Positions 26,058 to 34,273 of a stretch of DNA of 56,055 nt are shown one piece after another. The stretch spans positions 1-56,055 of the forward strand of contig NZ_FLLQ01000015.1 in the NCBI RefSeq assembly GCF_900088415.1, written 5' to 3'. Both the position numbers and the translations under genes were made by a program. Every line of letters begins with the position of its first letter. Positions within the stretch are counted from its first letter, which is position 1. The stretch is from Vibrio mediterranei (lineage in GTDB: Bacteria > Pseudomonadota > Gammaproteobacteria > Enterobacterales > Vibrionaceae). The notes under the pieces are model-generated. The model was not told the DNA's origin. It saw only the letters and a program-made list of their open reading frames with translations, and did not search any database.

Positions 26058-26527
26058 AGAGTCTAAACCTTCACTTTCTTTGTGCACCAATCAATATCAA
26101 ATTTAGTTTGGATCCGATGCTTTTTATACGTTGTTATTTCACGTCTGATAGTATCACTATTCAGTGTTGTCAAAGTACCGATAATCAATAAGGTTATCCA
26201 CTTAAGCTTAAAAAACCACCATCTGTGTGTAACTCTGTGGATTGCGTTGATAAGGTGCTTTTAGATCCAATGATCCACAACATCTAGGTATGATCTTGAT
26301 CTATCTGTGTGTAAAGCAAAAGGTATCCCCAGTACCAAAAGCGCTTCAATCGACCGTTTGTCGCTGCTTTCTGACAGTTGGTAAATAATTTTGTCACAGA
26401 CTTATCCACAGACCACAAGTGAAAAATGTGATCACATAATTCGATCGTTTCGATTCTCAGATCAAAAGTAAAAAGGCCGAGATCTCTCGATCTCGGCCTT
26501 AATCATTTATTCTGCTTTAAATTAAGC
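26058..26527. other. Non-coding spacer glpE-rpoH rich in DnaA-box-like 9-mers and GATC sites
   Basis: No gene is supported in this 470-nt spacer. It contains a perfect DnaA box TTATCCACA (26402-26410). One- or two-mismatch relatives lie at 26194-26202 (TTATCCACT), 26224-26232 and 26306-26314 (TTACACACA on the minus strand), 26236-26244 (CAATCCACA, minus) and 26271-26279 (TGATCCACA). Ten GATC sites fall between 26111 and 26492, against 1-2 expected. The right end holds the rpoH terminator. The region must also contain the glpE promoter. Confidence 0.6.
26469..26500 (-). terminator. Rho-independent terminator of rpoH
   Basis: AAGGCCGAGATC (26473-26484) and GATCTCGGCCTT (26489-26500) form a 12-bp perfect stem with a TCTC loop. 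Read on the minus strand it is followed by TTTTACTTTT. Confidence 0.92.
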
Positions 26528-27382
26528 TTAAAACTCGCCGACGGCTGCCTTAAGTTTCTTCATTGCGTTCTTTTCTAACTGGCGAATACGCTCCGCAGAC
26601 ACACCGTAGGTATCGGCTAAATCTTGCAACGTAGATTTGTTGTCATCCAACCAACGAGAACGCACGATATGTTGGCTACGCTCATCAAGCGTCGCAAGCG
26701 CGTGGCCTAAACGGTTATTGGTGTGAGTTTCCCAGTTCTGAGCTTCAAAGTCTTCTGCGAGATCTGAGCTCTTATCTTCAAGATAAAGCGCAGGTGCAGT
26801 GTATGAACCGGTATCGTCATCATCGTTTTGCATTTCAAACGTTGAATCTTGAGCCGCGAGACGTGATTCCATCTCTCTGACTTCTGATGGCTCGACTCCC
26901 AGCTCTTTTGCTACCGTTTCTACTTCACCATTGTTGAACCAACCTAAGCGTTTTTTCGACTTACGTAGGTTAAAAAACAGTTTGCGCTGAGCTTTAGTCG
27001 TCGCAATCTTCACGATACGCCAGTTACGTAATACGTATTCATGGATTTCCGCTTTAATCCAATGCACCGCGAAAGATACCAGTCTTACCCCTACTTCAGG
27101 GTTGAAGCGCTTCACAGCTTTCATCAGACCAATATTGCCTTCTTGAACTAAGTCAGCCATAGGAAGCCCATAGCCAGAATAGCCACGAGCAACATGAACA
27201 ACAAATCGTAGATGAGACAAAATCAGCCCTTTCGCTGCCTCTATTTCACCATCATAGTGTAATCGCTCTGCTAGTTCACGCTCCTCATCAGCCGTCAGCA
27301 TTGGGTAGCTGTTGACTGAGCGGATGTAGCCATCAAGGCTATCTTGTGTCACTAATGCCATTGGATACGCTTGGTTTGCCAT
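26528..27382 (-). CDS. rpoH: Heat-shock sigma factor RpoH (sigma-32)
   Basis: RpoH directs RNA polymerase to heat-shock genes. The 284-residue protein has region 2 (DLVQEGNIGLMKAVKRFNPEVGVRLVSFAVHWIKAEI), the RpoH box QRKLFFNLR (132-140) specific to this family and used in its turnover, and region 4 with the HTH STLQDLADTYGVSAERIRQLEKNAMKKL. E. coli RpoH also has 284 residues. The gene stands alone with a 301-nt upstream spacer and its own terminator, downstream of ftsX as in E. coli. Confidence 0.98.
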   Translation of the reverse strand: MANQAYPMALVTQDSLDGYIRSVNSYPMLTADEERELAERLHYDGEIEAAKGLILSHLRFVVHVARGYSGYGLPMADLVQEGNIGLMKAVKRFNPEVGVRLVSFAVHWIKAEIHEYVLRNWRIVKIATTKAQRKLFFNLRKSKKRLGWFNNGEVETVAKELGVEPSEVREMESRLAAQDSTFEMQNDDDDTGSYTAPALYLEDKSSDLAEDFEAQNWETHTNNRLGHALATLDERSQHIVRSRWLDDNKSTLQDLADTYGVSAERIRQLEKNAMKKLKAAVGEF

Positions 27383-27683
27383 TCACTTCCTCATTCGTGT
27401 CGAGTGGGATTAACGCCTTCTCAATCCATCAATACTGAACCTTAATAGGCTGAGATTCAAGAAGGGGTTAGTAATTATGCATAATCAATTGGTCTAAACA
27501 AGGGTAAATGCCGATTAAATTTCATTCATTAATAGGTATTTTCTGCCCAGATGGGACTGAGCTCCCACTATCTCACTGAATAACTACATAATTATTAATA
27601 GTCACGTACAAGCGAACAATTGTTACACTCTGCGTCAGGATTGAGCAGCTTTGCCACTCAATCAATATTCTGACCTGAGTTTT
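27383..27683. other. rpoH upstream spacer (301 nt)
   Basis: No gene was found. This must contain the rpoH promoters. I see no convincing sigma-E (GAACTT...TCTGA) or DnaA-box site. A weak 9-bp hairpin (ATTGAG...CTCAAT, 27640-27662) right after ftsX lacks a U-tract and is at best an inefficient terminator. Confidence 0.5.
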
Positions 27684-28640
27684 CTAGACCGGTTCAATTT
27701 CTTTTAAGTGACGCTTAGCTGAAATTCTTGCTGCGCCTGTCCCCAAGAATAGTCCGAGCATCAGGATTAGCAAGGTCTCGTCCCAGCCGAGGCCAAGGAG
27801 TCGGAAATCACTATCATACAGAGTAGCAAGGTCGGTCACAGCGCTATTGAGTAGGACAGTAATCAACGCCGTCAACAACCAAGCAACAACCGCACCTAAC
27901 AACCCAAACCACATACCTGAATAGAGATACGGCCTCAAAATATAAGCATCGGTCGCACCAATCAATTTCATGGTTTGAATGGCTTCTTTATTGGCTAATA
28001 CGTTAAAGCGCAATGTATTGCCCACAATCAAAAATACAGAAACCAACATCAGCACCGATAACGTCACGACTAATGTTGAGGCTAAGGTTTTGATTGCATC
28101 AAATCGACTCAACCAATCTTCATCGCGGCGAATATCGGTAATCTCTTCTTGAGTACGCAGTTTAGCTACTAAGTCTCGGTCAGTCTGTACGTCGGCATTC
28201 ACTGGAATAATGGTAAGCACCCCAGGAAGCGCATAACCGTCAAGCAAACTCAGAGCCTGATCCAGACCAGAGTGCTCACTGAGACCAGCTAAACCCTCTT
28301 GCGGCGTAATGTACTTAACCGAACTGACCTCTTCCCAACCTTCAATTGCGTCTTTAAGTACCAACACTCTTGCATCTGGCACACCGACGGAAATAAACGC
28401 GGTGACTTGCGATTGGCTCGCCACGTTAGAGGTCACTGCCACGACGTTCTTACCTAGCAGGTAAAGACAAGCTGGCATGGTTAGCGCCATAGAAATAACC
28501 GCCAGAGTTAGAATGTTACCCAATGGACGCTGCCACATCTCTACTAAAGACGCTTTTGCCTGCTTCCAATGCACAGTAAAGAAATTATCCGACTTTAAAC
28601 GGTGCTTCTTTGGCTTGCTATTTTTACGCTTAAACACCAT
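27684..28640 (-). CDS. ftsX: Cell division ABC-transporter-like permease FtsX
   Basis: FtsX with FtsE forms the divisome complex that activates amidases for septal peptidoglycan splitting. The protein (318 residues) has a basic cytoplasmic N-terminus, a first transmembrane segment (ILTLAVISMALTMPACLYLLG), a periplasmic loop of about 130 residues, then three more segments including LASTLVVTLSVLMLVSVFLIVGNTL-like and a C-terminal pair. The ATG at 28640 has AGGT about 8 nt upstream; a GTG at 28652 would add four residues. Either way it overlaps the ftsE end. Confidence 0.95.
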   Translation of the reverse strand: MVFKRKNSKPKKHRLKSDNFFTVHWKQAKASLVEMWQRPLGNILTLAVISMALTMPACLYLLGKNVVAVTSNVASQSQVTAFISVGVPDARVLVLKDAIEGWEEVSSVKYITPQEGLAGLSEHSGLDQALSLLDGYALPGVLTIIPVNADVQTDRDLVAKLRTQEEITDIRRDEDWLSRFDAIKTLASTLVVTLSVLMLVSVFLIVGNTLRFNVLANKEAIQTMKLIGATDAYILRPYLYSGMWFGLLGAVVAWLLTALITVLLNSAVTDLATLYDSDFRLLGLGWDETLLILMLGLFLGTGAARISAKRHLKEIEPV

Positions 28641-29301
28641 CACTGACCTCACTTAAGAATCCTTGGTTCAGTTCAAGGTAACGATATTGAGGTCTGGAGC
28701 GAACCAAATGGATATCGTGCGTCGCCAACAAAATGGACACGCCTGCGCGGTTAAACTCTTCAAATAGCTTTAACACTTTGTTGGACAATTCAGGGTCTAA
28801 GTTACCAGTAGGCTCATCTGCTAATAGCATAGTGGGTCGGTTCACAACCGCTCGCGCGATACCCACACGCTGCTGCTCACCACCGGACAACTGACTCGGC
28901 AGACATTTGGCCTTATCCAATAAACCCGTTTTATCTAGTGCTGCGGAAACTCGACGCTTGATTTCATTTTCAGAGATAGACTCGATACGCATTGGCAACG
29001 CCACGTTATCAAATACACTGCGATCCATTAGTAATCGATGATCTTGAAATACGATACCAATGTTACGACGAAGGAAAGGGATATCCTTTGATGGCAAACG
29101 GCTGATGTCGTGATCGTTAAATAGGATACGACCATCGGTTGGTCGTTCAATCGCACAGATCAGTTTTAGTAGCGTACTTTTACCTGCGCCAGAGTGGCCG
29201 CCTAAAAACGCCATTTCGCCGCGTCGAAGGTGAAAATCCACTTTTTGCAACGCTTGTCTACCACCGCGGTAAGCCTTGCTCACTTGCTCAAATTTGATCA
29301 C
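28630..29301 (-). CDS. ftsE: Cell division ATP-binding protein FtsE
   Basis: FtsE is the ATPase partner of FtsX. The 223-residue ABC domain has Walker A GGHSGAGKST, the Q-loop IVFQDHRLL, signature LSGGEQQRVGIARAVV, Walker B MLLADEPTGNLD and the switch His in LLATHD. E. coli FtsE has 222 residues. The order ftsY-ftsE-ftsX-rpoH on one strand is the conserved cluster. The gap to ftsY is 65 nt. Confidence 0.97.
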   Translation of the reverse strand: MIKFEQVSKAYRGGRQALQKVDFHLRRGEMAFLGGHSGAGKSTLLKLICAIERPTDGRILFNDHDISRLPSKDIPFLRRNIGIVFQDHRLLMDRSVFDNVALPMRIESISENEIKRRVSAALDKTGLLDKAKCLPSQLSGGEQQRVGIARAVVNRPTMLLADEPTGNLDPELSNKVLKLFEEFNRAGVSILLATHDIHLVRSRPQYRYLELNQGFLSEVSDGV

Positions 29302-29366
29302 CGAATCATTCCCCTGATTGGATGCCTATTTTTGACAAGGGATGCTGCGCATCCCTTGAGTTTTAC

Positions 29367-30617
29367 TTAGTCTTCTCGGCTAAACAGTGCGTCGATAAAG
29401 TCTTGTGTTTCAAATGGTCTCAAATCGTCAATACCTTCGCCCACACCAATATAGCGGATTGGGATTTGAAACTGGTCAGCTAAGGCAAAGATAACCCCAC
29501 CTTTCGCGGTTCCATCCAGCTTCGTCAGCGTAATGCCCGTCAGCGGTGCTACATCGCTAAACAGTTTCGCCTGGCTAATCGCATTTTGACCGGTGCCAGC
29601 ATCTAGCGTTAGCATGATTTCATGCGGTGCCGACTCGTCAATCTTCTTCATAACACGGACGATCTTGCGCAATTCTTCCATTAGGTTGGCTTTGTTTTGT
29701 AAGCGACCTGCGGTGTCAGCAATCACAACGTCAACACCGCGCGCTTTTGCGGCTTCAATAGCATCATAAATTACTGACGCACTATCCGCGCCAGTATGCT
29801 GAGCTATAACCGGTACGTCATTGCGCTCGCCCCATACTTGAAGCTGCTCAACCGCTGCTGCGCGGAAGGTATCACCCGCAGCCAGCATGACTTTCTTACC
29901 TTGGGCTTGATACTGCTTAGCAAGCTTACCAATGGTGGTTGTTTTGCCAACACCATTGACCCCTACCATCAGTATAACGAAAGGCATCTTAGTACTATCA
30001 ACTTCAAGAGGCTTCTCTACATGGCTTAGAATCTCTGCCATTTCCTCTTTAAGCAGACCATACAGTGCTTCACCGTCTTTAAGATCAGCGCGAGAGGCTT
30101 TTTCAGTTAAGCTATCAATAATCTTAACCGTGGTGTTCATACCAACGTCAGCAATTAACAGTTGCTCTTCAAGCTCTTCAAACAGCTCATCGTCGATCTC
30201 TTTGCCTTTGAATAAGCCAAAGAAACCTGCACCAATATTGGCTTTTGTGCGACTTAAGCTACGCTTTAGGCGCGCAAAGAAACTCTCAGTTGGCTTCTCT
30301 TGCTCTTGAACTCGAGCAATCACTTCTGCTTCTGCTTCTGCTTCTGCTTCTGCTTCTGCTTCTGCTTCTGCTTCTGCTTCTGCTTCTGCTTCTGCAGTGT
30401 TGATTTCCGCTTCAGGTATTGCAACCTCTTCCGCAGTTGTTGGTTCCTGCTCTACCGTTTCAGGGGCTGTTTCTGCGGTGACCTCAACATCACTACTTTC
30501 TTGCTGCGGTTGTTCGGTTTCAACGTCAGCAGATGTCTCTTGTTGTTTTTGCGGTGCTTGCTCTTCATCACCAAAGCCAAGCCACGAGAGTAACCCGCGT
30601 TTTTTCTTTTCTGTCAT
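29367..30617 (-). CDS. ftsY: Signal recognition particle receptor FtsY with Glu-Ala repeat in the acidic domain
   Basis: FtsY docks SRP-ribosome complexes at the inner membrane. The 416-residue protein has an N-terminal amphipathic basic helix (TEKKKRGLLSWLGFG), a long acidic A-domain, then the NG domain: SFFARLKRSLSRTKANIGAGFFGLF-like N-region, G1 GVNGVGKTTT, DTAGRLQN, TKLDGTAKGG and the C-terminal YIGVGEGIDDLRPF. The A-domain (about residues 70-100) contains roughly twelve Glu-Ala dipeptides from a perfect hexanucleotide repeat. The G-domain is intact, so the repeat is only in the variable part. Confidence 0.97.
   Translation of the reverse strand: MTEKKKRGLLSWLGFGDEEQAPQKQQETSADVETEQPQQESSDVEVTAETAPETVEQEPTTAEEVAIPEAEINTAEAEAEAEAEAEAEAEAEAEAEAEVIARVQEQEKPTESFFARLKRSLSRTKANIGAGFFGLFKGKEIDDELFEELEEQLLIADVGMNTTVKIIDSLTEKASRADLKDGEALYGLLKEEMAEILSHVEKPLEVDSTKMPFVILMVGVNGVGKTTTIGKLAKQYQAQGKKVMLAAGDTFRAAAVEQLQVWGERNDVPVIAQHTGADSASVIYDAIEAAKARGVDVVIADTAGRLQNKANLMEELRKIVRVMKKIDESAPHEIMLTLDAGTGQNAISQAKLFSDVAPLTGITLTKLDGTAKGGVIFALADQFQIPIRYIGVGEGIDDLRPFETQDFIDALFSRED
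30323..30394. repeat. Hexanucleotide tandem repeat inside ftsY
   Basis: The unit CTTCTG on the plus strand (coding strand CAGAAG, giving Ala-Glu) is repeated about 12 times without interruption. Changes by whole units keep the frame, so length variation between strains is likely. Confidence 0.9.
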
Positions 30618-30823
30618 CTGAAACTATCCTGAATACTGTCTTTTCAAATGGTCTTAAATTCGGATTTGCTTAAAACGCTATCTATTTACGACAAGCGATG
30701 CAAAAAATAATTGCGACAAAGCAGTGAAAACTTTTGTCAGAGATTGGTACACTTCGTCACTTATCCAATTAAGCTCTTTAATGAGCCCGTTATAGTAACA
30801 CTTAATTGTCGGTCAAAAAATCT

Positions 30824-31468
30824 ATGGTTAGACGTCGCAAGCAAACTCCATCACAAAAACCGTCCCAGAAGACGACATCTCGTTCAGGCGCCACTCGCGG
30901 GGGTAAGGCACCAATGGGGAGTGTGCGCATTATTAGCGGACTGTGGCGCGGACGAAAACTGCCGGTTCACGATGCAGAAGGACTCCGTCCAACCACCGAT
31001 CGAGTCAAAGAAACGGTGTTTAACTGGTTAGCGCAAGATATTCCACACGCGAAGGTATTAGATCTTTTTGCTGGCTCAGGCAGCTTAGGATTTGAAGCGG
31101 CTTCTCGGCAAGCCGCGCAAGTTACTATGATTGAGCTCAACGACAAAGCTTACCAACAAATTATCAGCAATGTAGCGCTTGTTAAGGCAGACAATATCGT
31201 CACCCATCACGGCAATGCACTTAGCTTTTTAGACCAACCAGGACAACCACACGATGTGGTGTTTATTGATCCTCCATTTCGTCAAGGCTTGCTACCAGAA
31301 GTGGTTCAAAAACTTGAAGATAATGGTTGGCTTGCCGACAATGCGTTAGTCTATATTGAAACGGAAAAAGAATTACAAATCGACGTCATCCCAGAGCACT
31401 GGGATCCATTAAAAGAAAAAACGGCGGGTCAGGTTTGTTATCGATTATTTGAGAGGGAAACAAAATGA
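30824..31468 (+). CDS. rsmD: 16S rRNA (guanine-966-N2)-methyltransferase RsmD
   Basis: RsmD methylates G966 of 16S rRNA during 30S assembly. The 214-residue protein has a basic, low-complexity N-terminus, then GSVRIISGLWRGRKLPV, RPTTDRVKETVFNWL, motif I VLDLFAGSGSLGFEA, and the catalytic DPPF (149-152). The ATG at 30824 is preferred; an in-frame TTG at 30806 would add six residues, and neither has a strong SD. It is divergent from ftsY, the same arrangement as in E. coli, and overlaps the next gene by 4 nt. Confidence 0.95.
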   Translation: MVRRRKQTPSQKPSQKTTSRSGATRGGKAPMGSVRIISGLWRGRKLPVHDAEGLRPTTDRVKETVFNWLAQDIPHAKVLDLFAGSGSLGFEAASRQAAQVTMIELNDKAYQQIISNVALVKADNIVTHHGNALSFLDQPGQPHDVVFIDPPFRQGLLPEVVQKLEDNGWLADNALVYIETEKELQIDVIPEHWDPLKEKTAGQVCYRLFERETK

Positions 31469-31770
31469 AAGCACTGTTAATGCTGGCGAAGATCGCCTTT
31501 GGATTTGTTTGGTTTGTATTGATACTGAATATTTTCCATCCATTCCCAGGAAAAGGTGCGATAGCGCTGTATATCATGACAGCCTTTCTGTTCTTAATGC
31601 ATGGTGTGCAGATGGCCATTTTCCTTGGCGCCTTTGGTGACAAGCTCAAGCTAGGCACATGGGAAAAATACTCTATTCTAGCGTTCGGTATTTTCGCTCT
31701 GCTCGATATTAGACAAAAACACATGATGGGACCTGCTCCCGATAAAGCAGAAGATACTGAAAACAAATAA
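31465..31770 (+). CDS. yhhL: DUF1145 family small membrane protein (YhhL-like)
   Basis: This 101-residue protein of unknown function has three hydrophobic segments (about residues 7-24, 32-55 and 65-84) with the conserved start-loop NIFHPFPGKGAIALYIM typical of DUF1145. Its ATG overlaps the rsmD stop (ATGA), so it is translationally coupled to rsmD, as yhhL is in E. coli. The C-terminus is charged and presumably cytoplasmic. Confidence 0.85.
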   Translation: MKALLMLAKIAFGFVWFVLILNIFHPFPGKGAIALYIMTAFLFLMHGVQMAIFLGAFGDKLKLGTWEKYSILAFGIFALLDIRQKHMMGPAPDKAEDTENK

Positions 31771-31802
31771 GAGAAAAGCCGCGAATGCGGCTTTTCTTTT
31801 TT
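31771..31802. terminator. Bidirectional terminator after the rsmD-yhhL operon
   Basis: GAGAAAAGCCGC, loop GAAT, and GCGGCTTTTCTTTTTT form a strong stem with T-tract. The T-tract overlaps the stop codon of the convergent MarC-family gene. Confidence 0.92.
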
Positions 31803-32388
31803 AACTTCCCAAGTAGCTCTTTATCCCATCTAAGAACATCTGTGTCGAAATCATAACGAGCAGTAAGCCCATCAATCGCTCGACCGCTTTCAGACCTCTT
31901 TCTCCTAACAACTTATGGAAGAAGCTGTAGAACATCAAAATAAAGAAAGTAGCGCCCCAAGCGATGAGAACTGCAAACGACAGGTCCGTCAGACTGTCGG
32001 GGTTTTGTGTTGATAACAACAGAATGGAGGCGATCACTGAAGGCCCAGCAATCATCGGGATAGCCATAGGAACAATAAACGGTTCGTCACCCGCTGCCAA
32101 GCCAGCCACACTGCCCGCCTGTGGAAAGATCATTCTTATCGCAATGATAAATAGAATGATACCACCAGAGATACTCAGCGTTTCTGGTTTAACATGAAGG
32201 AAAGTCAGTATGCTCTGCCCCGCAAAAAGGAACAACATCAGAATGAGTAGAGCGAAGCATAACTCGCGTACTAGAACTTTCCGCCTTCGTTTCGGATCTA
32301 GATGTTTTAAGATGGAAAGAATAATAGGGAGATTGCCGAGCGGGTCCATGATGAGGAACAACATGGTCGCCGCGGAGAGTATATCCAT
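31801..32388 (-). CDS. yhgN: MarC-family integral membrane protein (YhgN-like)
   Basis: This 195-residue polytopic protein has about six transmembrane helices. Two MarC signatures are visible: FLIMDPLGNLPIILSILKH near the N-terminus and PMAIPMIAGPSVIASILLLS in the middle. The family was first tied to multiple antibiotic resistance, but its transport function is not established. E. coli YhgN is the closest by length and motif. The gene is the last of its strand before the shared terminator. Confidence 0.88.
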   Translation of the reverse strand: MDILSAATMLFLIMDPLGNLPIILSILKHLDPKRRRKVLVRELCFALLILMLFLFAGQSILTFLHVKPETLSISGGIILFIIAIRMIFPQAGSVAGLAAGDEPFIVPMAIPMIAGPSVIASILLLSTQNPDSLTDLSFAVLIAWGATFFILMFYSFFHKLLGERGLKAVERLMGLLLVMISTQMFLDGIKSYLGS

Positions 32389-32465
32389 GAATACAGCCTG
32401 CTAACGATAGATTTTCGTGAAGTATAGCAGGCTTAGTTGTCGTCTTTTAGTCGAAACAATCTCGT

Positions 32466-32702
32466 CTAATGAGAACAAACTCTCTCGATGTTTAGCTCCC
32501 ATACTCCCTGATTCTCAATCACTTTCTGTTTTTCAACAAAAAAGGCCAACAGCGAATCAAGGTCAAAGCCTTCACGGCTGCAAGTGCGGAAACGAGCTTC
32601 AGTTCCAAATTGCTCGATAACGGTTTGTTCTAACTGTTCGCGTGTCATTGGTTGTTCACGTAACAGATTAAGCACTTTATGAGCATGGATAGCAGCGGTC
32701 AT
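32466..32702 (-). CDS. yecH: YecH-family putative metal-binding protein
   Basis: This is a 78-residue small protein. It matches the YecH pattern: IHAHKVLNLL, then the conserved FGTEARFRTCSREGFDLDSLLAFF, and a terminal ERVCSH (E. coli YecH ends KICRH). The conserved His and two Cys residues suggest metal binding, but this is inferred from the family. GAGG lies about 9 nt before the ATG. Gene position next to yhhN and yhgN is not that of E. coli yecH. Confidence 0.85.
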   Translation of the reverse strand: MTAAIHAHKVLNLLREQPMTREQLEQTVIEQFGTEARFRTCSREGFDLDSLLAFFVEKQKVIENQGVWELNIERVCSH

Positions 32703-32791
32703 TTGGTAGTCCTCATTAAATCAACGATTGAATATTAACGTTAAAGTGACCCCTTCCGTGATGATCTACCTCAATCGCACACTTTTTTGTA

Positions 32792-33412
32792 CTAGCTAAT
32801 CGCAGAAGCCACGATTAACGCATGAGCTAAATAATAGCTGCCAGAGATGGCATAGCGCGCACGGCGCGAGTGAAAACGATATTTATCTAACGCCAATAAC
32901 ATGGCAGATAGAACCATGGTGAGCGCTCCCAAGAAGCCTAATAAAGATGACATGCCACTTTGTGCCAACCAGGCTTCACCCGCAGCACACACTAAATGCA
33001 CTAAAGAAATGCCCATCACGGTCACGGGAACCAGAAATGAGTCAAGGCGAGGTAACAGTAGAAAAAAGGTGACTATAGCGATACATAGCATCAAAGCGGG
33101 CAACCACAGCACAAATTGGCTATTCACCTGCCCCCACATCGCCCAGCCATAGAGAGATTGAGCAATTAGATACCCAACAAAACTAAGCTTGGCAAACCGA
33201 GTGTATTGACCAGAAGCATCACTAAATAAGAAGACAACTAACCCCAGTAGCACCAAAAGCTCATACTTGGTTTCTAAACCTGAAGTAGCCAACAGCACAA
33301 TTAGTAAACTATGAGTCAAAGCGCTAAAAAGCACACTTCGAGACTTATCGCCTTTTTCTACAGCAAAAATAAACAGCAAACACGATAAAGCTATCGCCAG
33401 CCAACTCCACAT
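32792..33412 (-). CDS. yhhN: YhhN-family membrane protein (lysoplasmalogenase-like)
   Basis: This 206-residue polytopic protein has about eight hydrophobic segments. The YhhN/TMEM86 family includes lysoplasmalogenases that split vinyl-ether lysophospholipids. Conserved FSDASGQYTRFAKLSFVGYLIAQSLY-like region, two Asp-containing segments (FLFSDASG, LLALDKY) and the C-terminal SGSYYLAHALI fit. Bacteria such as vibrios are not known for plasmalogens, so the real substrate is unclear. The ATG at 33412 (MWSWLA) is preferred over 33418 (MCMWSW). A long AT-rich spacer lies upstream. Confidence 0.82.
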   Translation of the reverse strand: MWSWLAIALSCLLFIFAVEKGDKSRSVLFSALTHSLLIVLLATSGLETKYELLVLLGLVVFLFSDASGQYTRFAKLSFVGYLIAQSLYGWAMWGQVNSQFVLWLPALMLCIAIVTFFLLLPRLDSFLVPVTVMGISLVHLVCAAGEAWLAQSGMSSLLGFLGALTMVLSAMLLALDKYRFHSRRARYAISGSYYLAHALIVASAIS

Positions 33413-33418
33413 ACACAC

Positions 33419-34134
33419 ACCTAATTCTTGTTATCCACGCCAGTGTATGGAGCTCACTTTTGCTGTCCAGTAGTAAGGTTGAAAAGTTGGACTTGCTTTA
33501 AATTAAATAAGATTGCCGTTGACAGTGGGCCAGATCATCGAAAATGAACTGACTCTTGTTAATCATTAGCTAAAAAACAAAAGCAAACGTTTTCCCTTTA
33601 ACATAGAGATCGGAAGTCAGTTTCGACTAATGAACTAAAATCAGCGAAGAGAACCACGAAACAAAAAGTCACTAATATCTTTATATTTCAATACTTAAAA
33701 GATGACAACCAAGAGTCCACTGCACTTAGACTATCGTTCAAATTGCAACTTTTCTTCTCTTATACTAAGAATTTTTCGCCCCTCACTCTCACTGAACAAG
33801 ATTTTCTTCAACATCCTGACCACTTACCAACACAAAGCTCACTTAGACCAAACAAAGCGATCGAAGACAACATAATCCAAAGCTTTAATAATAATCAATT
33901 TTGTGATCTATATTTTTTCTTTAATATCATTAAGTTAAAAACAACAAACCATCAAAAACACAACATTGAACAGATTTAAAGCTACGAAAATACACTGTTT
34001 TATTGACCATTAATCGCTAGTTAATGGAAAGAAAACTGCAAAAAATAGAAGATATTCACTTTCTAACTTGCCAAACATTAAAAAACAGTGCTATTCTGTT
34101 TAACAAGATAGGAATTCAAGAAAGGAGCAGTGTT
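33419..34134. other. AT-rich spacer of about 700 nt upstream of the 26-residue peptide gene
   Basis: No convincing gene is present. Open frames such as 33743-33979 start with TTG, have no ribosome binding site and encode Asn/Phe/Gln/His-rich protein typical of translated AT-rich DNA. GC content is visibly lower than in the neighbouring genes. The only signals seen are the promoter at its right end and a lone TTGACA at about 33519 without a clear -10. Confidence 0.5.
34068..34097 (+). promoter_or_regulatory. Sigma-70 promoter of the 26-residue peptide gene
   Basis: TTGCCA (34068-34073) and TATTCT (34092-34097) are separated by 18 nt. The start would be near 34104, giving a leader of about 30 nt before the strong ribosome binding site. 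Confidence 0.55.
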
Positions 34135-34215
34135 ATGATTTCATCTTCTCAGAAGCAGGGTCTAGTGATGATAGCCGTCGTGGTTGGATTAATGACACTG
34201 CCGATTCTTTACTAG
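34135..34215 (+). CDS. 26-residue single-pass membrane peptide
   Basis: This is a very short gene that I do not recognise. The peptide starts MISSSQKQGL and continues with a hydrophobic stretch (residues 10-25, LVMIAVVVGLMTLPIL) ending in Tyr. AAAGGAG lies 8-9 nt upstream of the ATG, a near-perfect ribosome binding site. A plausible promoter lies upstream and a strong terminator begins 19 nt after the stop. The frame is also open upstream (from 34024), but no good start exists there. The compact promoter-RBS-ORF-terminator layout supports a real small protein; a dual-function small RNA is the alternative. Confidence 0.68.
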   Translation: MISSSQKQGLVMIAVVVGLMTLPILY

Positions 34216-34233
34216 CCAACGCTAGAAAGACAA

Positions 34234-34261
34234 AAAAAGGGACGCTTTCGCGTCCCTTTTT
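34234..34261. terminator. Bidirectional terminator after the 26-residue peptide gene
   Basis: AAAAAGGGACGC, loop TTTC, and GCGTCCCTTTTT form a perfect stem with A- and T-tracts. It serves the small gene and the convergent HEPN-like gene. Confidence 0.93.
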
Positions 34262-34273
34262 CATTTTAACTAT

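Noticed and set aside
26428..26437. TGTGATCACA as a CRP site upstream of glpE
   Set aside because: The two half-sites abut; CRP needs a 6-bp spacer between TGTGA and TCACA.
30300..30593. Open frame with a long Cys-Phe repeat opposite ftsY
   Set aside because: It is the antisense reading of the Glu-Ala hexanucleotide repeat; the ftsY frame is clearly the real one.
33743..33979. 78-codon open frame in the AT-rich spacer
   Set aside because: It starts at TTG, has no ribosome binding site, and its Asn/Phe/Lys-rich composition is what random AT-rich DNA gives.
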